Shown here one piece after another: positions 25,650-34,502 of a stretch of 47,883 nt of DNA. The stretch's first letter is position 1. Each line of letters opens with the position of its first letter. The position numbers and the translations under genes are program-made. The notes below the pieces were generated by a model. That model did no database searches. It had not been told where the DNA came from and worked only from the letters and a program-made list of their open reading frames with translations. This DNA is from Shewanella sp. 1CM18E (GTDB lineage: Bacteria > Pseudomonadota > Gammaproteobacteria > Enterobacterales > Shewanellaceae), in contig NZ_JALNTW010000025.1 of the NCBI RefSeq assembly GCF_023161665.1, positions 1 through 47,883 on the forward strand. The letters run 5' to 3'.

Positions 25650-26834
25650 TTAAGCAACGATCTCAGCTACAACACCAGCACCAACTGTACGGCCACCTTC
25701 ACGGATTGCGAAGCGTAAACCTTCGTCCATCGCGATTGGGCAGATTAGAGTAACAGTCATAGCTACGTTGTCACCAGGCATTACCATTTCAACGCCTTCT
25801 GGCAATTCAATAGTACCGGTTACGTCAGTTGTACGGAAGTAGAACTGTGGACGGTAGCCTTTGAAGAATGGAGTGTGACGTCCACCTTCTTCTTTAGACA
25901 GAACGTAGATTTCTGACTTGAAAGTAGTGTGTGGAGTGATTGAACCTGGAGCAGCTAGTACTTGACCACGTTCTACTTCTTCACGCTTGATACCACGTAG
26001 AAGAACACCACAGTTCTCGCCAGCACGACCTTCGTCTAGAAGCTTACGGAACATTTCAACACCAGTACAAGTAGACTTAGTTGTATCTTTGATACCAACG
26101 ATTTCTACTTCTTCACCTACTTTGATGATACCGCGCTCTACACGACCAGTAACAACAGTACCACGACCAGCGATAGAGAATACGTCTTCGATTGGTAGAA
26201 TGAATGCACCATCGATAGCACGCTCTGGCTCAGGGATGTAAGTATCTAGAGCTTCAGCTAGTTCTAGGATCTTAGCTTCCCACTCTGGCTCGCCTTCAAG
26301 AGCTTTAAGAGCAGAACCCTGGATAACTGGTAGGTCATCACCTGGGAAGTCGTACTCAGATAGAAGTTCACGAACTTCCATTTCTACTAGTTCTAGAAGT
26401 TCTTCGTCATCTACCATGTCACACTTGTTCATGAATACGATGATGAATGGTACACCAACCTGACGTGAAAGCAGGATGTGCTCACGTGTTTGTGGCATTG
26501 GACCATCTGTAGAAGCTACTACTAGGATAGCGCCGTCCATCTGTGCAGCACCAGTGATCATGTTTTTAACATAATCCGCGTGACCTGGACAGTCTACGTG
26601 TGCGTAGTGACGTGATGGAGTATCGTATTCGATGTGAGAAGTATTAATTGTAATACCACGCTCACGCTCTTCTGGAGCGTTATCGATCTGTGCGAAATCA
26701 CGTACAGTACCACCGAAGCTCTTAGTAAGAACTGCAGAGATAGCAGCAGTTAGAGTAGTTTTACCATGGTCAACGTGTCCGATAGTACCAACGTTAACGT
26801 GCGGTTTTACGCGTTCAAATTTTTCTTTAGCCAC
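25650..26834 (-). CDS. tufA: Elongation factor Tu, copy 1 (str operon)
   Basis: 394 aa. It has G1 GHVDHGKT (19-26), the switch II motif DCPGHADY, G4 NKCD, and domains II and III. It delivers aminoacyl-tRNA to the ribosomal A site. This copy starts with GTG (26832-26834), whereas copy 2 starts with ATG; the proteins are identical. It is the last gene of rpsL-rpsG-fusA-tuf. A stem gctcgg/ccgagc (26861-26879) lies in its leader. Confidence 0.99.
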   Translation of the reverse strand: MAKEKFERVKPHVNVGTIGHVDHGKTTLTAAISAVLTKSFGGTVRDFAQIDNAPEERERGITINTSHIEYDTPSRHYAHVDCPGHADYVKNMITGAAQMDGAILVVASTDGPMPQTREHILLSRQVGVPFIIVFMNKCDMVDDEELLELVEMEVRELLSEYDFPGDDLPVIQGSALKALEGEPEWEAKILELAEALDTYIPEPERAIDGAFILPIEDVFSIAGRGTVVTGRVERGIIKVGEEVEIVGIKDTTKSTCTGVEMFRKLLDEGRAGENCGVLLRGIKREEVERGQVLAAPGSITPHTTFKSEIYVLSKEEGGRHTPFFKGYRPQFYFRTTDVTGTIELPEGVEMVMPGDNVAMTVTLICPIAMDEGLRFAIREGGRTVGAGVVAEIVA

Positions 26835-26917
26835 GATATATTCCTTTCTTTTCAGAAAATGCTCGGCTTAAAACCGAGCAATAGCAATTAAGTATATCAA
26901 TAATAGAGTGAGACAGC

Positions 26918-29014
26918 TTAGCCTCTAGCCTCGATTATTGCTTTAGTAACATTTTGCGGTGCATCAGCGTACTTCAAAAACTCCATTGAGTATGAAGCAC
27001 GACCCTGACTTGCAGAGCGCAAATCGGTCGCATAACCGAACATTTCAGATAAAGGCACTGTTGCATGCACAAGTTTTACACCTGCGATACCATCATCCAT
27101 ACCTTCGATAAGGCCACGACGACGGTTTAAGTCTCCAACTACATCACCCATATAATCTTCAGGCGTTGTAACTTCAACTTTCATGCAAGGCTCAAGTAAG
27201 GCAGGGTCTGCTTCAAGCGCACCCTTTTTAAAGCCCATTGAACCAGCGACTTTAAAGGCCATCTCGTTCGAGTCCACATCATGATATGAACCATCGTACA
27301 GAGTAACCTTTACGTCGAGAACAGGGAAACCAGCTAATACGCCGCTCTTCATCTGCTCTTGAATACCTTTATCAACTGCAGGGATGTATTCCTTTGGAAC
27401 CACACCACCAACAATTTCGTTGACAAATTCGTAGCCAAAACCTTCTTCTTGAGGCTCTAGCTTCAACCAAACGTGACCGAATTGTCCTCGTCCACCTGAT
27501 TGACGTACGAACTTACCTTCAACTTCCACAGTTTTGCGGATAGTTTCACGATATGCAACTTGAGGTTTACCTACATTACACTCAACACCAAATTCGCGAC
27601 GCATACGGTCTACGATGATGTCTAAGTGTAGCTCACCCATACCAGAGATCAGTGTTTGACCTGATTCTTCATCAGATTCAACACGGAATGATGGATCTTC
27701 AGCTGCAAGCTTTTGCAACGCGATCCCCATTTTATCTTGGTCTGCCTTCGTTCTTGGCTCAACAGCAATAGTAATAACTGGCTCAGGGAATTCCATACGC
27801 TCAAGAATTACTTTGTGGTCTGCATCGCACAATGTATCGCCAGTCGTCACGTCTTTAAGACCAATAGCAGCAGCGATGTCGCCAGCGCGTACTTCTTTAA
27901 TCTCTTGACGATCGTTAGCGTGCATTTGCACCATACGACCAATACGCTCACGCTTTTGCTTAACAGAGTTATATACGCCAGCACCTGTTTCCAATACGCC
28001 TGAATAAACACGCATAAAGGTTAAAGTACCTACGAATGGGTCTGTTGCAATCTTAAACGCTAATGCTGAAAACGGTGCGTTATCGTCAGCTTGACGCGAC
28101 GTTTCTTCATCATTTTCATCGATGCCCTTAATTGCAGGGACTTCGACTGGCGATGGTAGGAAATCTACCACGGCATCTAGAACCGCTTGTACACCCTTGT
28201 TCTTGAATGCAGAACCACAGGTTGCCAATACGATTTCATTGTTTAAGGTACGTTGACGCAGTGCCTTTTTGATCTCTTCTTCTGAAAGTTCCCCATCTTC
28301 TAGGTACTTTTCCATCAGCTCTTCTGTCGCTTCAGCGGCACTTTCAACTAAGTATTCACGCATTTCTGCGGCTTTGTCAGCTAAGTGCTCTGGAATCGCT
28401 TCATAAGTGAAAGTCATACCTTGGTCTTCTTCAGACCAGTTAATGGCTTTCATTTTGATCAAATCGATCACACCGTTGAAATCTTCTTCTGCACCAATAT
28501 TCATTTGAATAGGCACACAAGTCGCACCAAGGCGATTACGGATCTGGTCGACTACTCTGTCAAAGTTTGCACCTGCGCGGTCCATCTTGTTGACGAACAC
28601 TAGGCGCGGTACATGATACTTATCAGCTTGTCGCCAAACGGTCTCAGATTGAGGTTCTACCCCTGATGAGCCACAAAAAACAACGACTGCACCATCAAGT
28701 ACACGCAAAGAACGTTCAACTTCAATAGTGAAGTCAACGTGGCCTGGAGTATCGATGATGTTAATGCGGTGCTCAGTGAACTGCGCATCCATTCCGCGCC
28801 AGAAAGTAGTCGTTGCGGCTGAGGTGATGGTAATACCACGTTCCTGCTCTTGCTCCATCCAGTCCATGGTAGCAGCGCCATCATGAACTTCACCGATCTT
28901 ATGAGATAAGCCAGTGTAGAAAAGAACACGTTCAGTTGTAGTGGTTTTACCAGCGTCAACATGAGCACAAATACCGATATTACGGTAGCGCTCAATTGGA
29001 GTTGTACGAGCCAC
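26918..29014 (-). CDS. fusA: Elongation factor G
   Basis: 698 aa (E. coli 704). It has G1 AHVDAGKTT (17-25), G3 DTPGHVD, G4 NKMD, then domains II-V. It drives translocation and, with RRF, ribosome recycling. Some relatives carry a second EF-G gene elsewhere; this one has the canonical str position. Confidence 0.98.
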   Translation of the reverse strand: MARTTPIERYRNIGICAHVDAGKTTTTERVLFYTGLSHKIGEVHDGAATMDWMEQEQERGITITSAATTTFWRGMDAQFTEHRINIIDTPGHVDFTIEVERSLRVLDGAVVVFCGSSGVEPQSETVWRQADKYHVPRLVFVNKMDRAGANFDRVVDQIRNRLGATCVPIQMNIGAEEDFNGVIDLIKMKAINWSEEDQGMTFTYEAIPEHLADKAAEMREYLVESAAEATEELMEKYLEDGELSEEEIKKALRQRTLNNEIVLATCGSAFKNKGVQAVLDAVVDFLPSPVEVPAIKGIDENDEETSRQADDNAPFSALAFKIATDPFVGTLTFMRVYSGVLETGAGVYNSVKQKRERIGRMVQMHANDRQEIKEVRAGDIAAAIGLKDVTTGDTLCDADHKVILERMEFPEPVITIAVEPRTKADQDKMGIALQKLAAEDPSFRVESDEESGQTLISGMGELHLDIIVDRMRREFGVECNVGKPQVAYRETIRKTVEVEGKFVRQSGGRGQFGHVWLKLEPQEEGFGYEFVNEIVGGVVPKEYIPAVDKGIQEQMKSGVLAGFPVLDVKVTLYDGSYHDVDSNEMAFKVAGSMGFKKGALEADPALLEPCMKVEVTTPEDYMGDVVGDLNRRRGLIEGMDDGIAGVKLVHATVPLSEMFGYATDLRSASQGRASYSMEFLKYADAPQNVTKAIIEARG

Positions 29015-29060
29015 GATTTATACCCTCTTAGCTAAATCTGAGTGTTAGCAATGCAAGTAA

Positions 29061-29082
29061 GGCGTGGGACATAGCCCACGCC
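29061..29082 (-). other. Perfect hairpin downstream of rpsG
   Basis: ggcgtggg / cccacgcc, 8-bp perfect stem with a 6-base loop, 6 bases beyond the rpsG stop and 46 before fusA. There is no T tract, so it is probably an mRNA-stabilising or processing stem rather than a terminator. Confidence 0.7.
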
Positions 29083-29088
29083 AAGATA

Positions 29089-29559
29089 TTACCAGCGGTA
29101 ATGAGCAAACGCTTTGTTTGCTTCTGCCATACGATGCACGTCTTCGCGCTTCTTAACAGCAGTACCTTTGTTTTCAGATGCGTCTAACATTTCACCTGCT
29201 AGACGTAGAGCCATAGATTTTTCACCACGCTTACGTGCAGCTTCAACCAACCAGCGCATCGCTAGTGCGTTACGACGCACTGGACGAACTTCACATGGTA
29301 CCTGGTAAGTAGAACCACCAACACGACGAGATTTAACCTCGACTGATGGACGTACGTTGTCCAGGGCTGCTTCAAGGATTACTAGTTGATCTTCGCCTTT
29401 CTTTTCAGCTGCAGTATCTAGTGCCTTGTAAATAATTTTTTCAGCAGTCGACTTTTTGCCGTCCTGCATAATGACGTTGATGAACTTAGCCAGCAACTCA
29501 CTGTTGAACTTTGGATCTGGTAGGATTTTACGTTGTCCTACAACGCGACGTCTTGGCAT
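29089..29559 (-). CDS. rpsG: 30S ribosomal protein S7
   Basis: 156 aa. Starts MPRRRVVGQRKILPDPKFNS; VGGSTYQVPCEVRPVRRNAL is diagnostic. It nucleates the 30S head and in enterics represses the str operon. Second gene of str. Confidence 0.98.
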   Translation of the reverse strand: MPRRRVVGQRKILPDPKFNSELLAKFINVIMQDGKKSTAEKIIYKALDTAAEKKGEDQLVILEAALDNVRPSVEVKSRRVGGSTYQVPCEVRPVRRNALAMRWLVEAARKRGEKSMALRLAGEMLDASENKGTAVKKREDVHRMAEANKAFAHYRW

Positions 29560-29639
29560 AACAATTTCTCCGTATGCTTCAGGGACCCCAAAACTGGAAT
29601 CTCAATTATATCTAGCTTGGCCTTACTTAACGGAAAACG

Positions 29640-30014
29640 TTAAGACTTAGGACGCTTAGCACCGTACTTAGAACGACCTTGACGACGTTCGCTAACGCCA
29701 GCACAGTCTAATGCGCCGCGTACAGTGTGGTAACGCACACCCGGTAAGTCTTTTACACGACCGCCACGGATTAGAATTACGCTGTGTTCCTGCAGGTTGT
29801 GGCCTTCACCGCCGATGTACGAAGTTACTTCGAAACCGTTAGTTAGACGCACACGAGCTACTTTACGTAGTGCAGAGTTAGGTTTTTTTGGTGTAGTGGT
29901 ATATACGCGAGTACAAACACCACGCTTTTGTGGACACGCAGCTAGCGCAGGTACGTTAGTCTTATCGACTTTCGGTGCGCGAGGCTTACGTACCAACTGG
30001 TTTACAGTTGCCAT
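29640..30014 (-). CDS. rpsL: 30S ribosomal protein S12
   Basis: 124 aa. It carries Lys43 (TPKKPNSALRK) and Lys88 (GGRVKDLPGVRYH), the residues changed in streptomycin-resistant mutants, so the sequence is of the sensitive type. It acts in decoding. First gene of the str operon. Confidence 0.98.
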   Translation of the reverse strand: MATVNQLVRKPRAPKVDKTNVPALAACPQKRGVCTRVYTTTPKKPNSALRKVARVRLTNGFEVTSYIGGEGHNLQEHSVILIRGGRVKDLPGVRYHTVRGALDCAGVSERRQGRSKYGAKRPKS

Positions 30015-30063
30015 GTATAGCTCCGAATCAGTTGACTAAATCAACAGTAAGGTGTGAAAAATC

Positions 30064-30118
30064 TATATCCCACAGGTGTGGGACGCGAAATTTTAGAAGT
30101 GTATGGAGTTTCTGTCAA
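30064..30118 (-). promoter_or_regulatory. str operon promoter and leader palindrome
   Basis: Minus strand TTGACA (30113-30118), 17-base spacer, TAAAAT (30090-30095), followed by CGCGTCCC. Just downstream is a perfect palindrome tcccaca-gg-tgtggga (about 30067-30082), which would fold at the 5' end of the mRNA. Confidence 0.85.
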
Positions 30119-30147
30119 GAAATAGACAACTTTTAACCGATTTAAAG

Positions 30148-30178
30148 TAAAAAAAAGGCGCTAAAAGCGCCTTTTTTA
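30148..30178 (-). terminator. Terminator of the rpoBC operon
   Basis: Stem ggcgct / agcgcc (30157-30171) with long A and T tracts on both sides. It lies about 25 bases after the rpoC stop and just before the str promoter. Confidence 0.95.
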
Positions 30179-30203
30179 CAATCTATTTACTTTTCAGCAT
30201 CGA

Positions 30204-33200
30204 TTAATCGTTGCTACCAGCAAGATTTAGTAGATCTGCAAGGTTCTGCTCAGCTTCGCTTGCGCTAATCACTGGTGCTTCTTCAGCAGCAGGTTTAACT
30301 GCAGCTTCAGCACGTTTCTGGTGGTATGAGTAACCTGTACCAGCAGGGATTAGACGACCAACAATTACGTTCTCTTTCAAGCCACGTAACTTATCGCTCT
30401 TACCACCAACAGCTGCTTCAGTAAGAACACGAGTGGTCTCCTGGAACGATGCTGCAGAGATGAACGATTCAGTCGCTAGAGACGCCTTAGTAATACCAAG
30501 AAGCTCACGCTCGAATGTTGCAGGCTGCTTACCTTGTGCTTCTAGTTCGCGGTTAGCGATCTTCACACGAGATACTTCAGCTTGTTCACCCGGTAGGAAT
30601 TCACTGTCACCAGCGTCTACGATCTCACACTTACGCAGCATCTGGCGAATAATCACCTCAATGTGCTTATCGTTGATCTTAACGCCCTGTAGACGGTAAA
30701 CGTCCTGTACTTCATTCACGATGTAGTTAGCCACATTGTGGATACCACGTAGACGTAGAATGTCGTGTGCTGCTTCTGGACCATCAGCAATAACTTCACC
30801 GCGTTCAACTTTTTCACCTTCGAACACGTTTAGGTTACGCCACTTAGGAATCATCTCTTCGTACTGCTCACCGCCATCAGCTGGGGTGATCACTAGACGA
30901 CGCTTACCTTTGGTTTCTTTACCGAACGAGATAGTACCCGATACTTCAGCAAGAATTGCAGGCTCTTTTGGCTTACGCGCTTCGAACAAGTCAGCTACGC
31001 GTGGTAGACCACCGGTAATATCGCGAGTCTTAGAAGATTCTTGAGGAATACGTGCTAACGCGTCACCAACGTTAATTGGTGCGTTATCGTCAAGATTCAC
31101 AATCGCGTGACCTGGCAAGAAGTATTGCGCAGGAACTTCAGTACCTGGGATCATCAAGTCGCCACCATCAGCAGCAACAAGACGGATCATAGGACGCATC
31201 TCTTTACCAGCTGTTGGACGTTGACCAACTTCAAGTACTACGATTGAAGATAGACCCGTTAGTTCGTCAGTTTGACGTGTCATAGTGACACCTTCAATCA
31301 TATCTACGAACTTAATACTACCCGCTACCTCAGAGATAATTGGGTGAGTATGCGGATCCCACTTAGCGATAATCTCGCCAGCAGCGACGCCGTCGTCTTC
31401 CAACTTATCTAGTACTGTACCGTAAGGAACCTTATAACGCTCTTTCTCACGACCTAGCTCATCAATGATAGCTAGCTCAGAAGAACGAGAAACGATTACA
31501 AGCTTACCGTTAGTATTAGTTACAAACTTAGCGTTATGTAACTTCAGAGTACCTGAGTTCTTAACTTGAACGTTGTTCTCTGCAGAAGCTCGAGACGCCG
31601 CACCACCGATGTGGAATGTACGCATCGTAAGCTGTGTACCAGGCTCACCAATAGACTGAGCGGCAACAACACCAATCGCTTCACCTTGGTTAATGATATG
31701 ACCACGAGCCAAATCACGACCGTAACAAGCAGCACACACACCGAAGTCTGTATCACAGCTAATTACTGAGCGAACAATCATTTCGTCGATAGAGTTGTCT
31801 TCAACAACGTCACACCAGCTTTCATCAAGCAGCGTATTACGCGGGATCAGAACTTCTTCTGTACCAGGCTTGAATACGTCTTGTGCAACAACACGACCAA
31901 GAACACGTTCACGTAACGGCTCAACTACATCACCACCTTCAATAAGCGGTTTCATAGTTAGACCTTCGTAAGTGCCACAGTCGTCTTCAATAACAACTAA
32001 ATCTTGCGCAACGTCTACTAGACGACGAGTCAGGTAACCAGAGTTAGCTGTCTTCAATGCCGTATCCGCAAGACCCTTACGCGCACCGTGAGTAGAAATA
32101 AAGTACTGAGATACGTTTAGACCTTCACGGAAGTTAGCCACAATTGGGGTTTCGATGATTGAGCCATCTGGCTTAGCCATCAGACCACGCATACCGGCCA
32201 ACTGACGAATCTGTGCAGCACTACCACGAGCGCCTGAGTCGGCCATCATGTAGATGCTGTTGAACGATTCTTGTTGTTCCTCTTCGCCATCACGGTTAAT
32301 CACTGTCTCTTTAGACAGGTTTTCCATCATCGCTTTAGAAACTTTTTCGTTCGCGCTTGCCCAGATATCGATTACTTTGTTGTAACGCTCACCGGCTGTT
32401 ACTAGACCAGATTGGAACTGCTCTTGAATTTCAAGAACTTCCGCTTCAGCATCCGCTACTAGCGTGTACTTAAGATCTGGAATAACCATATCGTCGATAC
32501 CTACAGAGGCACCCGAGATAGTTGCAAAGTGGAAACCTGTGTACATCAATTGGTCAGCAAAGATAACAGTATCTTTAAGACCTAGTTGACGGTAACAAGT
32601 GTTCAATAGCTTAGAGATCTGCTTCTTACCCATGTTTTGGTTAACCAAATCATAAGAAAGACCTTTAGGCAGGATCTGTGAAAGCAATGCACGACCAACG
32701 GTTGTATCAACAACGCGACGTGTCTTAACTTTTTCGCCAGCTTCGTTCGTCGTTGTTTCCGTAATACGTACTTTAACGCGAGCGTGTAGCTCAGCAACAC
32801 CTGTGCGGTAAGCTTTTTCTGCTTCAGCCACATCAGAGAATGCCATGCCTTCACCCTTGCCGTTGATACGCTCACGGCTAGTGTAGTAAAGACCCAATAC
32901 AACGTCCTGAGATGGTGTAATCACCGGCTCACCGTTTGCAGGTGAAAGGATGTTGTTGGTAGACATCATTAGAGAACGTGCTTCTAACTGCGCTTCAAGC
33001 GTTAGTGGCACGTGAACAGCCATTTGGTCACCGTCGAAGTCGGCGTTGTATGCCGCACAAACCAATGGGTGAAGCTGAATCGCTTTACCTTCGATTAGTA
33101 CTGGCTCAAATGCCTGGATACCTAGTCTGTGCAGTGTTGGTGCACGGTTAAGCATCACTGGGTGTTCGCGGATCACGTCATCTAGTACGTCCCAAACTTC

Positions 33201-34418
33201 AGGTACTTCGCGCTCAACCATCTTCTTAGCAGCTTTGATAGTTGTAGCTAAGCCACGACCTTCTAGCTTGCCATAGATGAATGGCTTGAATAGCTCAAGT
33301 GCCATCTTCTTAGGAAGACCACACTGGTGTAGACGTAAAGTAGGACCTACGGTAATTACCGAACGACCAGAATAGTCAACACGCTTACCTAGCAAGTTCT
33401 GACGGAAACGGCCTTGCTTACCTTTGATCATATCGGCCAAAGATTTAAGCGGACGCTTGTTAGAACCTGTAATAGCACGACCACGACGACCGTTATCTAA
33501 TAGCGCATCAACAGACTCTTGCAACATACGCTTTTCGTTGCGCACGATGATATCTGGAGCAGCTAGGTCTAACAGACGCTTTAGACGGTTGTTACGGTTG
33601 ATTACACGACGGTAAAGGTCGTTCAAATCAGACGTAGCAAAACGTCCGCCATCTAGTGGAACTAGAGGACGTAGATCTGGTGGCAGAACCGGTAGCACTT
33701 TAAGGATCATCCACTCAGGCTTGTTACCTGAAGTGAAAAATGCCTCAATAAGCTTAAGACGCTTAGTGATCTTCTTACGACGAGTCTCAGAATTGATTGA
33801 TGGCAATTCTTCGCGCATCATTTCAATTTCTTTCTCAAGATCGATAGCACGTAGCAATTCTAGAACTGCTTCAGCACCCATCTTAGCTTCGAATTCATCA
33901 CCGTACTCTTCCAATGCATCCAGATAGTTTTCTTCTGTTAGCATTTGGCCGCGTTCAAGACTGGTCATGCCAGGCTCGATTACCACGAAAGATTCGAAGT
34001 AAAGTACACGTTCGATATCACGAAGAGTCATGTCTAGCATCAAACCGATACGAGACGGAAGTGACTTCAAGAACCAAATGTGTGCAACTGGGCTAGCAAG
34101 ATCGATGTGACCCATACGCTCACGACGTACTTTAGTCTGTGTAACTTCAACGCCACACTTTTCACAGATCACACCACGGTGCTTAAGACGCTTATACTTA
34201 CCGCATAAACATTCGTAATCTTTTACTGGACCAAAAATACGCGCACAGAACAAACCTTCACGCTCAGGCTTGAATGTACGGTAGTTAATGGTTTCTGGCT
34301 TCTTAACTTCACCAAAAGACCAAGAGCGGATTAGATCTGGCGACGCTAGGCCGATCTTAATACCTTCAAATTCTTCAGTCTTGCTTTGCTGTTTCAGAAA
34401 CTTTAATAAGTCTTTCAC
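30204..34418 (-). CDS. rpoC: RNA polymerase beta' subunit
   Basis: 1404 aa (E. coli 1407). The zinc ribbon near the N-terminus has Cys70, Cys72, Cys85 and Cys88. The catalytic magnesium motif NADFDGDQMA is near residue 460. The second zinc site lies in the region with CDTDFGVCAACYGRDLARG. The frame is complete with no disruption. Transcribed after rpoB. Confidence 0.99.
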   Translation of the reverse strand: MKDLLKFLKQQSKTEEFEGIKIGLASPDLIRSWSFGEVKKPETINYRTFKPEREGLFCARIFGPVKDYECLCGKYKRLKHRGVICEKCGVEVTQTKVRRERMGHIDLASPVAHIWFLKSLPSRIGLMLDMTLRDIERVLYFESFVVIEPGMTSLERGQMLTEENYLDALEEYGDEFEAKMGAEAVLELLRAIDLEKEIEMMREELPSINSETRRKKITKRLKLIEAFFTSGNKPEWMILKVLPVLPPDLRPLVPLDGGRFATSDLNDLYRRVINRNNRLKRLLDLAAPDIIVRNEKRMLQESVDALLDNGRRGRAITGSNKRPLKSLADMIKGKQGRFRQNLLGKRVDYSGRSVITVGPTLRLHQCGLPKKMALELFKPFIYGKLEGRGLATTIKAAKKMVEREVPEVWDVLDDVIREHPVMLNRAPTLHRLGIQAFEPVLIEGKAIQLHPLVCAAYNADFDGDQMAVHVPLTLEAQLEARSLMMSTNNILSPANGEPVITPSQDVVLGLYYTSRERINGKGEGMAFSDVAEAEKAYRTGVAELHARVKVRITETTTNEAGEKVKTRRVVDTTVGRALLSQILPKGLSYDLVNQNMGKKQISKLLNTCYRQLGLKDTVIFADQLMYTGFHFATISGASVGIDDMVIPDLKYTLVADAEAEVLEIQEQFQSGLVTAGERYNKVIDIWASANEKVSKAMMENLSKETVINRDGEEEQQESFNSIYMMADSGARGSAAQIRQLAGMRGLMAKPDGSIIETPIVANFREGLNVSQYFISTHGARKGLADTALKTANSGYLTRRLVDVAQDLVVIEDDCGTYEGLTMKPLIEGGDVVEPLRERVLGRVVAQDVFKPGTEEVLIPRNTLLDESWCDVVEDNSIDEMIVRSVISCDTDFGVCAACYGRDLARGHIINQGEAIGVVAAQSIGEPGTQLTMRTFHIGGAASRASAENNVQVKNSGTLKLHNAKFVTNTNGKLVIVSRSSELAIIDELGREKERYKVPYGTVLDKLEDDGVAAGEIIAKWDPHTHPIISEVAGSIKFVDMIEGVTMTRQTDELTGLSSIVVLEVGQRPTAGKEMRPMIRLVAADGGDLMIPGTEVPAQYFLPGHAIVNLDDNAPINVGDALARIPQESSKTRDITGGLPRVADLFEARKPKEPAILAEVSGTISFGKETKGKRRLVITPADGGEQYEEMIPKWRNLNVFEGEKVERGEVIADGPEAAHDILRLRGIHNVANYIVNEVQDVYRLQGVKINDKHIEVIIRQMLRKCEIVDAGDSEFLPGEQAEVSRVKIANRELEAQGKQPATFERELLGITKASLATESFISAASFQETTRVLTEAAVGGKSDKLRGLKENVIVGRLIPAGTGYSYHQKRAEAAVKPAAEEAPVISASEAEQNLADLLNLAGSND

Positions 34419-34444
34419 GTTTCTCTCCTGAAGGAGTTAAACCG

Positions 34445-34469
34445 GGTGCCCTGCAAAATGCAGAGCACC
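34445..34469 (-). other. rpoB-rpoC intercistronic hairpin
   Basis: Stem ggtgccctgca / tgcagagcacc with one wobble, loop aaa, in the 84-base gap. No T tract follows, so it is more likely a processing or stability element than a terminator. Confidence 0.65.
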
Positions 34470-34502
34470 AATTTCTTTTGCCATAGAGGCAGTAACCAAG
34501 TG

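Larger units (their letters stand above)
25596..26834 (-). repeat. Long duplicated segment, copy 1 (tuf plus terminator)
   Basis: This segment and 42391-43629 are the same length (1239 bases) and nearly identical. By eye they differ at 2 sites over most of the length, and at about 14 sites within the first ~180 bases of the coding sequence. Identity ends at the terminator on one side and at the start codon on the other. Confidence 0.95.
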